In this document: piece by piece, positions 8,502-17,906 of the stretch
Position numbering within the stretch: the first letter of the stretch is position 1
Layout of the letters: every line of letters starts with the position of its first letter
Source: Halomonas colorata
GTDB lineage: Bacteria > Pseudomonadota > Gammaproteobacteria > Pseudomonadales > Halomonadaceae
Assembly: GCF_014897985.1 (NCBI RefSeq)
Contig: NZ_JABUZA010000001.1
Coordinates: 124,001-188,000, forward strand
Direction of reading: 5' to 3'
Length of the DNA stretch: 64,000 bases
Notes under the pieces: model-generated
What the model was told of the DNA's origin: nothing
What the model saw: the letters and a program-made list of their open reading frames with translations, nothing else
Database searches by the model: none
Made by a program: the position numbers and the translations under genes

Positions 8502-9698
8502 ATGTGGGATTTCATCATTATTGGCGGGGGAATTCTGGGCATGTCGACCGCCATGCAGCTGCAGCAGACGTACCCCGACAAGCGCCTGCTTGTGCTGGAA
8601 AAAGAGAGTGGCCCCGCGCAGCATCAAACCGGCCATAACAGCGGCGTCATTCATGCCGGGGTGTATTACACGCCGGGAAGCTTAAAGGCCAAGTTCTGTC
8701 TTGAAGGAAACCGCGCTACCCGCGAGTTTTGTGATCAGCACGGAGTGGATTACTCCATCTGTGGCAAGCTTTTGGTGGCCACCAACGCGCTAGAAACCCA
8801 GCGTATGCAGGCGCTTTGGGAGCGCACGGCGGCCAATGGGCTTGAGCGCGAGTGGCTAAGCGCTGAAGCACTCAAAGAGCGCGAGCCGAATATCCGCGGG
8901 GAGGCGGGGATTTTTGTGCCTTCAAGCGGCATCGTCAACTACGCCCAGGTTACCCGTGCCATGGCGGCGGAGTTCGAGCGCCTGGGGGGTAAAATCCAGT
9001 ATGGCGTTGAGGTTAAGGGGCTGGAAGAGCGGCGTACTGAGGTGGTGGTGACCACCACTAACGATACCTTCTCAAGCCGTTATCTGGTGACCTGTGCCGG
9101 GTTAATGGCCGACCGAGTGATTCGCATGCTGGGCCAGGACCCTGGCTTTACCATCTGCCCGTTCCGAGGCGAATACTACCTGTTGCCCGAGAAGCATAAT
9201 CACATCGTCAACCATCTGATTTACCCCATTCCTGACCCGGCCATGCCCTTTCTGGGTGTACACCTGACCCGTATGATCGATGGCAGCGTAACGGTGGGCC
9301 CCAATGCCGTGCTGGCACTTAAGCGCGAAGGTTACCGCAAGCAGGATATGTCGCTGCGCGATATGGGGCAGATGTTCACCCACCCGGGAATTTTAAAAGT
9401 GTTGGGCAGACACCTGAAACCAGGGCTTGGAGAAATGAAAAACTCGTTTTACAAACGTGGTTACCTGGAGCTTGTACGCAAATACTGCCCGCAATTAACG
9501 ATTGAGGATCTCAAGCCTTATCCGGCGGGCGTTCGCGCACAGGCGGTTTCTAAAGCGGGAAAACTTGTGGATGACTTTGTATTCGTGAATACACGCCGAA
9601 CGGTGAACGTCGGCAACGCACCCTCACCGGCGGCCACCTCGGCGCTACCCATTGGTGCGCATATTACTCAGCAGGTCGTCGCACTATTGTCCCATTAA
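8502..9698 (+). CDS. lhgO: L-2-hydroxyglutarate dehydrogenase/oxidase
   Basis: This membrane-associated FAD enzyme oxidises L-2-hydroxyglutarate to 2-oxoglutarate and passes electrons to quinone. It has 398 residues in the DAO fold, with an N-terminal dinucleotide site (IIGGGILGMSTAMQL), the LhgO-typical QTGHNSGVIHAGVYY segment at about 46-60, and the C-terminal GNAPSPAATSALPIG. The start at 8502 follows AGGAAG; the frame stays open 21 bp further up. It is transcribed divergently from the GntR/FCD regulator. In E. coli the partner CsiD/GlaH makes L-2-hydroxyglutarate from glutarate; no such gene is in the window, so it may be elsewhere or LhgO may simply repair the side product. Confidence 0.93.
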   Translation: MWDFIIIGGGILGMSTAMQLQQTYPDKRLLVLEKESGPAQHQTGHNSGVIHAGVYYTPGSLKAKFCLEGNRATREFCDQHGVDYSICGKLLVATNALETQRMQALWERTAANGLEREWLSAEALKEREPNIRGEAGIFVPSSGIVNYAQVTRAMAAEFERLGGKIQYGVEVKGLEERRTEVVVTTTNDTFSSRYLVTCAGLMADRVIRMLGQDPGFTICPFRGEYYLLPEKHNHIVNHLIYPIPDPAMPFLGVHLTRMIDGSVTVGPNAVLALKREGYRKQDMSLRDMGQMFTHPGILKVLGRHLKPGLGEMKNSFYKRGYLELVRKYCPQLTIEDLKPYPAGVRAQAVSKAGKLVDDFVFVNTRRTVNVGNAPSPAATSALPIGAHITQQVVALLSH

Positions 9699-9818
9699 CA
9701 TCAACGCACGAGCCGTGCTAACGTCACTCTATCGCTTCTGATGGAACAGGGGCGGAGCTTCATACCTCCCTATCGTCAAACCATACCTATAAGTCCAAGC
9801 AGGACGGAGGCAATACGC

Positions 9819-10778
9819 ATGAAAACATTAAAATATGCAGCCGCAGCATCCATGTTAGCCGTCGCTTTACCGGCCAGTGCTCAACAACTTTCAATTGCAA
9901 CGGGCGGTACGGGTGGCGTTTATTACCCCATCGGTGGCGGCCTTGCGGAAATGATTAATAACCGTATCGAAGGTGCCCAGGCGACCGCTGAAGTTACCGG
10001 CGCCTCGGTTGAAAATATGGGTTTGATCATGCGTGGCGACGCCGACCTTGCCTTGGCCCTGGCCGACACCGTGTATCAGGCGTATACCGGTACCGGTGAT
10101 TTTGAAGGCCGCCAGATTGAAAATACCCGTGCGCTGGCCTCGGTATATCCCAATGCTGTCCAGCTGGTAACCCTTGCCGAATCGGATATTGAGTCGATTG
10201 CCGATCTCGCCGGTAAACGTGTATCTGTTGGTGCACCGGGAAGCGGTACGGAACTTAATGCCCGCGCAGTGCTTGAAGCCAACGGTATTAGCTACGAAGA
10301 CTTTACCCCCCAGCGCCTTAACTTCAACGAAACCGCCGATGCTATTCGCGACGGCGATATCGATGCCGGTTTCTGGAGCGTTGGCCCGCCGACTAGCTCG
10401 ATTCTTAACCTGGCAGCCACGCGCGATATCCGCCTGATTGGTTTGTCGGATGAAGAAATCGCCAATGCTCAGGAAGAAGAAGCGGTTTTCGCACCTTACG
10501 AACTGGCCGCCGGTATGTACGACGGCATGGATGAAGCGGTTCAGACTATTGGTATCCCCAACGTATTGGTGGTTAACGCCGATATGGATGAGGAGCTTGC
10601 GTACCAATTGACCCAGCTGTTGTTTGAAAACACCGATGAGCTGATTGCGGTACACCCGGCCGCTAATGACACCACGGTTGAATTCACTATGAAATCAACG
10701 CCAGTACCGCTGCACCCGGGCGCTATTCGTTATTTTGAGGAAATGGATGTCGAAATTCCGGACCGTCTTCGTCCTTAA
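9819..10778 (+). CDS. TAXI-family TRAP transporter periplasmic binding protein
   Basis: This is the substrate-capturing protein of a TAXI-type TRAP transporter. It has 319 residues with a signal peptide (MKTLKYAAAASMLAVALPASA, cut after about residue 21), then the family hallmark SIATGGTGGVYYPIGGGLAEMI and the GKRVSVGAPGSGTELNA block. It is very acidic, as expected for an exported protein in a halophile. The start at 9819 follows GGAGG; longer in-frame starts would hide the signal peptide. It heads a three-gene unit with a DUF1850 gene and a fused permease. The substrate is not deducible; glutamate or another dicarboxylate-like compound is possible from the neighbours. Confidence 0.94.
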   Translation: MKTLKYAAAASMLAVALPASAQQLSIATGGTGGVYYPIGGGLAEMINNRIEGAQATAEVTGASVENMGLIMRGDADLALALADTVYQAYTGTGDFEGRQIENTRALASVYPNAVQLVTLAESDIESIADLAGKRVSVGAPGSGTELNARAVLEANGISYEDFTPQRLNFNETADAIRDGDIDAGFWSVGPPTSSILNLAATRDIRLIGLSDEEIANAQEEEAVFAPYELAAGMYDGMDEAVQTIGIPNVLVVNADMDEELAYQLTQLLFENTDELIAVHPAANDTTVEFTMKSTPVPLHPGAIRYFEEMDVEIPDRLRP

Positions 10779-10846
10779 CGGATGGCCTATACAGCTGCTT
10801 TTATTAAGCGGCTGTTTTGCAAATAGCTAATAAAGGGCATTTCGCC

Positions 10847-11371
10847 ATGCAGTGGCAACAACGACGACTGATGGCGCTCTTGTTCATATGCTTACCGTTC
10901 GCCGGAGCAGGGGCTTCCCCCGCTCCGGCGACTGCGTCTACGCGGTTAGCAGTGGTGACTGAGCGGGGTAAAGCGTTAGTGGACGAAGTGGCGCCCGCCG
11001 GGGCACGCTGGTGTATTCAATGGAATCATTCCGTTGAGAAGTTCACGGTGCTGGATTGCTACCGTAATGTGGCAGGCGTGATGCAGTTAGAACGCTCCCA
11101 CCAGCCAGATTTTGCCGCAGGGCTAGGACATATATTTGGACGTGGTGAACAGGTGTCCGATGGTCACGGTGGATATTGGATCAACGCGATTGATGAGCCG
11201 GTTGCCAATAACCGCTACGTTCTCCGGGTCGGCTCGAAAGCGGTCAATCATCAGGTGGTGTGGCCTGACGGCGAACACCCAGCCATTAGTTTAAGCGAGC
11301 AGGCAGCCGGCCAGCGGGTAACGATCCAGCTCACAAGCAATGCGCCACGGGCTAACAGTTCGCCGCGCTAA
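10847..11371 (+). CDS. DUF1850 protein, TAXI-TRAP accessory
   Basis: This 174-residue protein has a hydrophobic N-terminus that looks like a signal peptide (MALLFICLPFAGAGASPAPA, after a short basic stretch). The mature part carries the DUF1850 pattern: WCIQWNHSVEKFTVLDCYR, FAAGLGHIFGRGE, GGYWINAIDEP and LRVGS. DUF1850 genes are regularly found between the binding-protein and fused-permease genes of TAXI-type TRAP transporters, as here, so an accessory periplasmic role is likely; the biochemical role is not known. The start at 10847 follows AAAGGG; a TTG at 10817 is also in frame but lacks a good ribosome site. Confidence 0.82.
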   Translation: MQWQQRRLMALLFICLPFAGAGASPAPATASTRLAVVTERGKALVDEVAPAGARWCIQWNHSVEKFTVLDCYRNVAGVMQLERSHQPDFAAGLGHIFGRGEQVSDGHGGYWINAIDEPVANNRYVLRVGSKAVNHQVVWPDGEHPAISLSEQAAGQRVTIQLTSNAPRANSSPR

Positions 11372-11511
11372 ATACGCAAAGCTTAATAAATATGCTGTAA
11401 ATAAACCCGCAGATAATAAAAACTGCAGCACTACACACTAAGCCGCTAGAGCTTAAGCAACCAAAACACTGGTCAGTACAAACAAGCTAGACAACATTTT
11501 CCGAGGACTTC

Positions 11512-13524
11512 ATGAGCGAATCCAATCCACCGCCGGTATTAATGCCAGGCGGTAATGCGATTCAACCGCGCGTGGTGCTGTGGCTTATCACCATCGTGGC
11601 GGTAGGACTTTCCCTGTTCCAACTCTACTCCGCCGGCATTCAGCCGTTGGGACTGTTTTATCAACGCGGTATTCACCTTGCGCTAATCATGCTGCTGGCG
11701 TTTTTAATGTTCCCAGCGTTTGGGCCCAAGCGTAAACGCGGTGTGATTGGCTGGGGAATTGATCTCATATTTTTTGCTGGTGCGTTGATTACCGGCGGCT
11801 ATTTGGTGTTCTTTTTAGACGAGATTATTAATCGCGCTGGTTTCTGGAGCGAGACCGATATTCTGGTCGCCTGTATCGCTACGGTCACGGTACTGGAAGC
11901 CAGCCGTCGCGCGGTGGGCTTTGGCATGACGATTATCGGTGTGTTAGCCATCGTGTATGCGTTTGCCGGTCCGCGCGGTGAGCTGCCTTGGCTTGGCGAG
12001 TGGCTGCCTGGCATCTTGAATCACCGTGGCTATACGCTCGACCGGGTCGCCGGGCAGCTCTATCTGGGGCAGGAAGGTATCTTCGGCCTGCCGCTGGGCG
12101 TGGCGGCTACCTACATCTTTATCTTTGTGTTGTTTGGCGCCTTTCTGGAAAGTACTGGGGCGGGCAAGTTCTTTATCGATATGGCCTACGCCGCGACGGG
12201 CCGTCAGCGTGGTGGGCCGGCCAAAGCCGCTGTACTTGCCTCGGCGGGTATGGGGTCTATCTCAGGCAGCGCGATTGCCAACGTGGTAACGACCGGCGCC
12301 TTTACTATCCCGCTGATGAAAAAACTGGGCTATAAGCCCAAGCAGGCGGGCGGTATCGAGGCAGCCGCCTCAACCGGTGGGCAAATCATGCCGCCGTTGA
12401 TGGGCGCAGGCGCCTTTTTGATTGCCGAATATACTAATACGCCGTACCTGGATATCGTCAAGATCAGTATCCTGCCAGCGATTATGTACTTCGCGACGGT
12501 TTACCTGTTTGTACACATTATTGCCCTTAAACAGGGTATGCAGGGCATGCCCAAAAGCGAGCTGCCGCAAATGCGCCAGGTGATGAAAGAGGGCTGGCAT
12601 TTCCTCCTACCGCTGGCGGTATTGGTGTGGCTTCTGGTGATGAACCTGTCGCCCATGCGGGTAGGTTATTACGCGGTCATTACCATGGTAGCCGTGGCCG
12701 TCATACGCTATGCGCTATGGTACTTTTTCGTAGCCCCAGGGCAGGGCCAGCCTGTGACGCTTAGCCGGACCAAGGGCGTTATCTGGGCCGGGTTAACCAA
12801 ACTGGTGGAAGGGCTTGAACTGGGCGCCCGTAATGCCGTGGCGGTTTCCATGGCCTGCGCAGTGGCGGGTATTATCGTCGGCGTTGTGGGTTTGACGGGC
12901 CTGGGGCTCAAATTCTCCTCTATGATGCTGGCGTTCTCGGGCGGTAACCTGGTGCTGGCGCTGGTCATGGTGCTGTTGGCGAGCCTGATACTGGGGATGG
13001 GACTTCCGGTAACCGCCAGCTATATCGTGCTGATTGTGCTAGTTGGACCCGCGCTTACCTCTGAGTTTGGCGTGCCGCTACTGATTGCACACCTGGTGGT
13101 GTTCTGGTACTCCCAGGACTCTAACGTGACGCCGCCCATTGCCCTGGCAGGGTTTGCTGGGGCGGCCATCGCGGGCAGTAAACCCATGGAGACCGGTTTT
13201 CAGGCCTGGAAATTCGCTAAAGGGCTTTATCTGATTCCGCTGTTTATGGTGTTTAACCCTGAAATTATTATCGGCGGGCCAGTATTGGTCGTGGTGTGGA
13301 ACGCGGTGATTGCCATTCTGGCGCTATGCGCCTTTGCGGCGGCGCTGGAAGGGTATCTGTTTACCCGCATGTCATGGCTGCCGCGCCTGGCGATCAGCGC
13401 CGCGATCTTTGGCGTGTTCTACCCAAGCCTGCTGACCGAGGTGGCCGGTGCTGTGGTCATGGTGATCGCCATAGGCCTTAATTGGAGAGCCAGCAAGCAT
13501 GAAGCGCCTATAGCTGCAGCTTAA
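11512..13524 (+). CDS. TRAP transporter fused permease (4TM/12TM)
   Basis: This 670-residue inner-membrane protein fuses the DctQ-like four-helix part (about residues 20-180) to the DctM-like twelve-helix channel. The M-domain signatures are GMGSISGSAIANVVTTGAFTIPLMKK, GGIEAAASTGGQIMPPLMGAGAF and the second repeat GMGLPVTASYIVLIVLVGPAL. Such fused permeases pair with TAXI binding proteins, exactly the arrangement here. Transport is expected to be driven by an ion gradient, probably Na+. GAGGA precedes the ATG. A terminator follows. Confidence 0.95.
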   Translation: MSESNPPPVLMPGGNAIQPRVVLWLITIVAVGLSLFQLYSAGIQPLGLFYQRGIHLALIMLLAFLMFPAFGPKRKRGVIGWGIDLIFFAGALITGGYLVFFLDEIINRAGFWSETDILVACIATVTVLEASRRAVGFGMTIIGVLAIVYAFAGPRGELPWLGEWLPGILNHRGYTLDRVAGQLYLGQEGIFGLPLGVAATYIFIFVLFGAFLESTGAGKFFIDMAYAATGRQRGGPAKAAVLASAGMGSISGSAIANVVTTGAFTIPLMKKLGYKPKQAGGIEAAASTGGQIMPPLMGAGAFLIAEYTNTPYLDIVKISILPAIMYFATVYLFVHIIALKQGMQGMPKSELPQMRQVMKEGWHFLLPLAVLVWLLVMNLSPMRVGYYAVITMVAVAVIRYALWYFFVAPGQGQPVTLSRTKGVIWAGLTKLVEGLELGARNAVAVSMACAVAGIIVGVVGLTGLGLKFSSMMLAFSGGNLVLALVMVLLASLILGMGLPVTASYIVLIVLVGPALTSEFGVPLLIAHLVVFWYSQDSNVTPPIALAGFAGAAIAGSKPMETGFQAWKFAKGLYLIPLFMVFNPEIIIGGPVLVVVWNAVIAILALCAFAAALEGYLFTRMSWLPRLAISAAIFGVFYPSLLTEVAGAVVMVIAIGLNWRASKHEAPIAAA

Positions 13525-13562
13525 AGCTTGCAAATAGGCATCTGTCAGTAAGACAGGCGTAT

Positions 13563-13598
13563 AAAAAAGCCCGGAGACCATTAGGTTTCCGGGCTTTT
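13563..13598. terminator. Bidirectional terminator between TRAP permease and mrcA
   Basis: The arms AAAAAGCCCGGA and TCCGGGCTTTT pair around a short loop, with A and T runs on either side, between convergent genes. Confidence 0.85.
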
Positions 13599-13634
13599 GC
13601 GTTTCTTGAGCTAGCTGCTAGCGCTAGTTGTTAC

Positions 13635-16163
13635 TTAGAAGATCGATTCCGCGGTGCCAGAGCCTTGTGAGCCGCTGGCTTCCTCTAGCTCACGGCTGAT
13701 GCCACGTGGCTGGTAGTCGGGCAAGTGATCTTGGTGGAAGAACTCGCTAATACCTCCCGGCTGGCCTTCATGTAAACGACGACCAGAGTTGGGATCTATC
13801 CGAGCAGTTACAACAGTAGACGGGCGTTCCGGTATCGCCGACGGTGTGCCTTCCAGCGCTTTTCCCATAAAGTCCTTCCAGATAGGTAGCGCTGCATTTG
13901 CCCCATATTCCGCAATGGTTTCGTTGCTGTCTTTACCCACCCACACGGTGGTCACCAAATTGCTGTTAAAACCGGCAAACCAGGCATCACGCTGGCTATT
14001 GGTGGTACCCGTCTTACCCACGATATCGTCACGGTTGAGGCTTAACGCGCCGCGACCGGTGCCCGAGGTAATAACATCACGCAGCATATCGCGCAGAATA
14101 TAGGTGGCCGCCGCATCGGCAACGCGCTTGGCAACCGGATATTCACGCCCATCGATCTCGACGGTTTCCTGGCCTTCTGCACAGCTGGGGCAGGCAACCT
14201 GGGGGGTGGCTTCATCAATAAGCTCGTGATCGTCATTGCGAGTAACGCGTTCGATAAACCAGGGAGCTACCTGGAAGCCACCGTTGGCAAGCACGGAGTA
14301 GGCGTTGGTCATTTCCATAGGCGTCAGGCTTGCGCTGCCCAGGGCCAGAGAAAGGCCGTGCGGTAGGCGATCCTGAGAGAAGCCAAAGCCTTTCAGGAAT
14401 TCGATCGTATGATCCAGCCCCATGGTTTGTAAAACGCGAATGGTGACTAGATTGCGCGAGCGAGCCAGTGCCGGGCGTAAACGCATCGGTCCTTGGAAAT
14501 CACGGCTGGAGTTGACCGGGCGCCATAGTGAGTTGCTGCCATCATCGAGCACGACCGGTGCGTCGTTGACCACGCTTGCTGCGTTCATTTCACCATCTTG
14601 CAGCGCCGCCAGATAAATAAACGGCTTGAAGATGGAGCCTGACTGGCGCTGAGCCTGAACCGCACGGTTGAACTTGCTGGCATTGAAATCAAACCCGCCC
14701 TGCAAGGCCAGAATAGCGCCGGTACGCGGGTCTTGGGCAACGATTGAGCCTTCTGCATCTGGCCGCTGTGAAAGGCGTACCGTGCCGTCCTGGGTTTCTA
14801 AAATACGCACCAGGTCACCACGTACGGCAATTTGGTCGGCAGAGCTAGGCTCAGCGCCGCGGCTACGCGGGCTTTGATAGGCGCGTGCCCAGCTTAAACC
14901 CTCCCAGTTAATGGTATGCAGCTCACCGCCGCGAGCCAATACCTGCATTTCACGGCCACTGCTTTTGACCACAATCGCTGGCTTCAGCAGACCATAGTTA
15001 GGTGTACGCTCCAATACTTGCAGCCAGTTACTAACGTCGCCTTCAACGCCAGTGATTTCCGTTTGACTACGTTCGGCGGCTTGGCGGGCGGTTTGACGAA
15101 TTTCGGGCGACTCGGAAAGCTCCTCCTCAAGGCCCTGTGTCGCGGTGCGTTCTTGCGCTTCGACCAGGCTCGGGGCGATATCGCGTTGCTCGGCACCGCG
15201 CCAGCCGTGACGCAAATCATACTCACGCAGGCCATTGGCCAGGGCGTCACGCGCAAACGGCTGTAGCTTGCTATCCAGCGTCGTATAGATGCGGTAACCG
15301 CCGGTGTAGGCCGTATCACCAAAGCGCTCAACCGCGTACTGGCGTGCCATTTCAGCCACGTAAGAGGCGTCTACTTCGGTCTGGGTAAAGTGACGACGTG
15401 CGGTGACGGGGTCCTGTACCGCTGACTGATAGGTGGTGTCATCGATATAGCCCAGTTCGCGCATGCGGAACAGAATCCAGTTGCGGCGAATCAGCGAACG
15501 CTCGGAGTTGGCCAGCGGATTAAATGCGGAAGGCGCTTTGGGCAGACCCGCAATCATCGCGGTTTCAGCCAGGGTAAGCTCGGAAAGCGGTTTGTCGTAA
15601 TAAGTGTCGGCGGCTGCTGCAATGCCGTATGCTCGATTTCCTAAGAAAATTTTGTTAACGTAAAGTTCGAAGATTTCCTGCTTGCTCAACACTTTTTCCA
15701 TCTGCAAGGCAAGCAGGATCTCGCGGATTTTACGGGTAAACGTCTGGTCCAGCGTAAGCATGTAGTTACGCGCCACCTGCATGGTGATGGTCGAGCCGCC
15801 TGACTGTATGGCACCGCCGCTCTGGGCAAGCTCTACCGCCGCTCTGGCAAGCCCGCGGGGGTCAACACCCGCGTGATCAAAGTAGTTGGTGTCCTCGGCG
15901 GCTATCAAGGCGTTCACCATGTCCTGGGGAATTTCATCAAAATCCACAACGACCCGGCGCTCCTCACCAAATTCACCAATTAGCTTGCCGTCATTGGTGA
16001 AAATGCGTAGCGGTGAATGCAGCTCAAAGTTTTGTAGCTGGCGCACATCAGGCAGGCCGGGAGAGAAATAGATAGCAGCGCCCACCACGGCGAGCGCGGT
16101 GGCCCCTACTAACGACACGATAAGAAAGAACAGCGACAGAATGAGGGTTCGCAAAAACGTCAT
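13635..16163 (-). CDS. mrcA: Penicillin-binding protein 1A
   Basis: This is a bifunctional class A enzyme that polymerises lipid II into glycan strands and cross-links the peptides in the periplasm. It has 842 residues with one N-terminal membrane anchor (about 5-28). The glycosyltransferase (family 51) motifs are EDTNYFDHAGVDPRGLARA, GGSTITMQVARN and RKIREILLALQ. The transpeptidase has SIFK (nucleophile Ser and Lys), SRN and KTGTT. An OB-like insertion lies between the two domains. The start at 16163 matches the usual PBP1A N-terminus (MTFLRTLILSLFF); the frame stays open to 16235. It is divergent from pilM, the conserved arrangement in Pseudomonas and relatives. Confidence 0.95.
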   Translation of the reverse strand: MTFLRTLILSLFFLIVSLVGATALAVVGAAIYFSPGLPDVRQLQNFELHSPLRIFTNDGKLIGEFGEERRVVVDFDEIPQDMVNALIAAEDTNYFDHAGVDPRGLARAAVELAQSGGAIQSGGSTITMQVARNYMLTLDQTFTRKIREILLALQMEKVLSKQEIFELYVNKIFLGNRAYGIAAAADTYYDKPLSELTLAETAMIAGLPKAPSAFNPLANSERSLIRRNWILFRMRELGYIDDTTYQSAVQDPVTARRHFTQTEVDASYVAEMARQYAVERFGDTAYTGGYRIYTTLDSKLQPFARDALANGLREYDLRHGWRGAEQRDIAPSLVEAQERTATQGLEEELSESPEIRQTARQAAERSQTEITGVEGDVSNWLQVLERTPNYGLLKPAIVVKSSGREMQVLARGGELHTINWEGLSWARAYQSPRSRGAEPSSADQIAVRGDLVRILETQDGTVRLSQRPDAEGSIVAQDPRTGAILALQGGFDFNASKFNRAVQAQRQSGSIFKPFIYLAALQDGEMNAASVVNDAPVVLDDGSNSLWRPVNSSRDFQGPMRLRPALARSRNLVTIRVLQTMGLDHTIEFLKGFGFSQDRLPHGLSLALGSASLTPMEMTNAYSVLANGGFQVAPWFIERVTRNDDHELIDEATPQVACPSCAEGQETVEIDGREYPVAKRVADAAATYILRDMLRDVITSGTGRGALSLNRDDIVGKTGTTNSQRDAWFAGFNSNLVTTVWVGKDSNETIAEYGANAALPIWKDFMGKALEGTPSAIPERPSTVVTARIDPNSGRRLHEGQPGGISEFFHQDHLPDYQPRGISRELEEASGSQGSGTAESIF

Positions 16164-16356
16164 GAACAGAGGGCACCCATGAAAAGGAGAATAGGATCGG
16201 CATCTAAACGGCCGTATCACGCAATTGGCTGCCATTATAGGAAGGCGAGGCAGCCGCCACCAGTGTTGATATGCCGTAAATTTAACTGCGGACTATTTAA
16301 CTAATGTGTTTTATCGCCGCACAGCAGGCATATCACAAGGCAGGGCTAAACCGACA

Positions 16357-17340
16357 ATGCGCTTATTGAAAGCCAGTAAAGAGTTGATCGGTATCGATAT
16401 TACTTCAAGATCCGTCAAGCTGCTGGAACTTAAAAAGAGGCCTGATACCTACCAGGTAGAAAGCTTTGCGATTCACCTGCTGCCGGAGGGCGCGGTGGAC
16501 GAACAGCGTATTAATAATATAAACGATGTCTCGAATAGCTTAAACCGCGCAGTTCATCAGGCTAAGCCCACCACTCGCAAAGCCGTTGTGGCAGTACCCG
16601 CCAGCGCTGCTATCACCAAAATGCTCACCTTTCCTCGGACTTTGAACGAGCAAGAGATTGAAGAGCGTATTGTGGTCGACTCAGACCAGCATATCCCTTT
16701 TCCGTTCAATGAGGTGGCTTTTGATTTCACCTGCTTGGGCGCTGTACCGTTGGCCCCACATTTACAGCAGGTCCTGCTCGTAGCCTGCCGCCAGCAGGAT
16801 ATTTGGCAGATGACCGAAACGCTCGAGCGTGCAGGCCTTGAGCCGGTGGCGGTTGATGTCGACACCTTTGCCATTGAGCGTGGATTTGCCGCCATGCGCG
16901 CCTCGTTACCTGTGGACATTGCCGCAGGCATCGGTCTTGTGGATATAGGCACGCATAAAAGCGCGCTACATGTTATTCACGAGGGCCGCATCGTCTACTC
17001 GCGCACTCAAACTAACGCGCACGATGACCTGCCTGATGACGTTCCAAAAGCGATACTCAGCTCTTTTGGAGATACGCTGGCCCGGCACATCGCTCGCGCC
17101 CTGCAGCTTTATTATGTAAGCGACTGGCAGTCGAAGGTGACGCACCTGGTATTAACCGGACGCTTCAGCGCTATTCCGGGGCTGGCCGCCTATCTGGCGA
17201 AGGCCACCGACATGACGGTGACGCTGGCCAATCCGCTTCAGCATATGCAGATCAACAAACGTCTGGATCGCCAGGCGCTAGCCCGAGATTTGCCGGCGCT
17301 GCTTACCGCTAGTGGTCTTGCCATGCGGGTGAGGGCGTGA
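16357..17340 (+). CDS. pilM: Type IV pilus assembly protein PilM
   Basis: This is a cytoplasmic actin-like ATPase that binds the N-terminus of PilN and links the inner-membrane platform of the type IV pilus. It has 327 residues. The N-terminal LIGIDITSRSVKLLEL is the phosphate-binding strand, and GIGLVDIGTHKSALHVI is the second nucleotide-binding loop. The start at 16357 gives the usual short lead before that strand. It begins pilMNOPQ, whose genes overlap by 4 bp or abut. The cell probably makes type IVa pili for twitching, attachment or DNA uptake, but no pilin or motor gene lies here. Confidence 0.94.
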   Translation: MRLLKASKELIGIDITSRSVKLLELKKRPDTYQVESFAIHLLPEGAVDEQRINNINDVSNSLNRAVHQAKPTTRKAVVAVPASAAITKMLTFPRTLNEQEIEERIVVDSDQHIPFPFNEVAFDFTCLGAVPLAPHLQQVLLVACRQQDIWQMTETLERAGLEPVAVDVDTFAIERGFAAMRASLPVDIAAGIGLVDIGTHKSALHVIHEGRIVYSRTQTNAHDDLPDDVPKAILSSFGDTLARHIARALQLYYVSDWQSKVTHLVLTGRFSAIPGLAAYLAKATDMTVTLANPLQHMQINKRLDRQALARDLPALLTASGLAMRVRA

Positions 17341-17906
17341 CTATCGATATCAACCTGCTGGCGTGGCGCGAAGCGCGCCGCGAAAAACACACGCGCCGTT
17401 TTTACGCCGTTATGCTGTTGTTGCTCATCATCGGTATTGCTCTGGGTGGTGTGATCGCCCATGTCTATCAGCGAGCGCTTGCTATTCAGGAGCAGCGCAA
17501 TGCACATATTGCGGCCCATATAGAACGCTTTGACCATGAAATTGCCGAGGCGGAGCGTTACGTTGAGAAGGTAGAGCAGTTAAGCCAGCAGTTAACCCAG
17601 TTTCAGCGCCTGTTTGATGAACGCGTCCAAACGCCCCAGCTATTTAATGCGCTTGCTTCAAGCCTTACCGAGGGCGTGACTTATCGGCGCCTTGAACGGC
17701 AAGCGCATCAGATAAGCGTGTCGGCGGTGGCGGACAATGAGCGTCAGGTGTCGGAGCAGCTGCGCCGCCTTGCTGAGATGCCGGGCCTGGGTGTTCCTCT
17801 ACTATCTGAAGTAAGCAGTGGTCAGGATGGCGGAAGTGTTTTTCACTTTGAAGTGACGCAAACCGGCCAACGCTCAGCATCGGTTGATGGAGGTGGCTCG
17901 CCATGA
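17337..17906 (+). CDS. pilN: Type IV pilus assembly protein PilN
   Basis: This is an inner-membrane alignment-complex protein. It has 189 residues. The cytoplasmic N-terminus INLLAWREARREKH carries the INLLPWR-like motif that docks into PilM, followed by one membrane helix (about 24-45) and a periplasmic coiled coil and ferredoxin-like domain. It starts with GTG, overlapping the pilM stop by 4 bp, which implies translational coupling and a matched amount of each subunit. Confidence 0.94.
   Translation: MTIDINLLAWREARREKHTRRFYAVMLLLLIIGIALGGVIAHVYQRALAIQEQRNAHIAAHIERFDHEIAEAERYVEKVEQLSQQLTQFQRLFDERVQTPQLFNALASSLTEGVTYRRLERQAHQISVSAVADNERQVSEQLRRLAEMPGLGVPLLSEVSSGQDGGSVFHFEVTQTGQRSASVDGGGSP

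Noticed and set aside
9891..10655. Minus-strand open frame (254 codons) opposite the TAXI binding protein
   Set aside because: Composition is that of a shadow; the plus strand has a clear signal peptide and family motifs.
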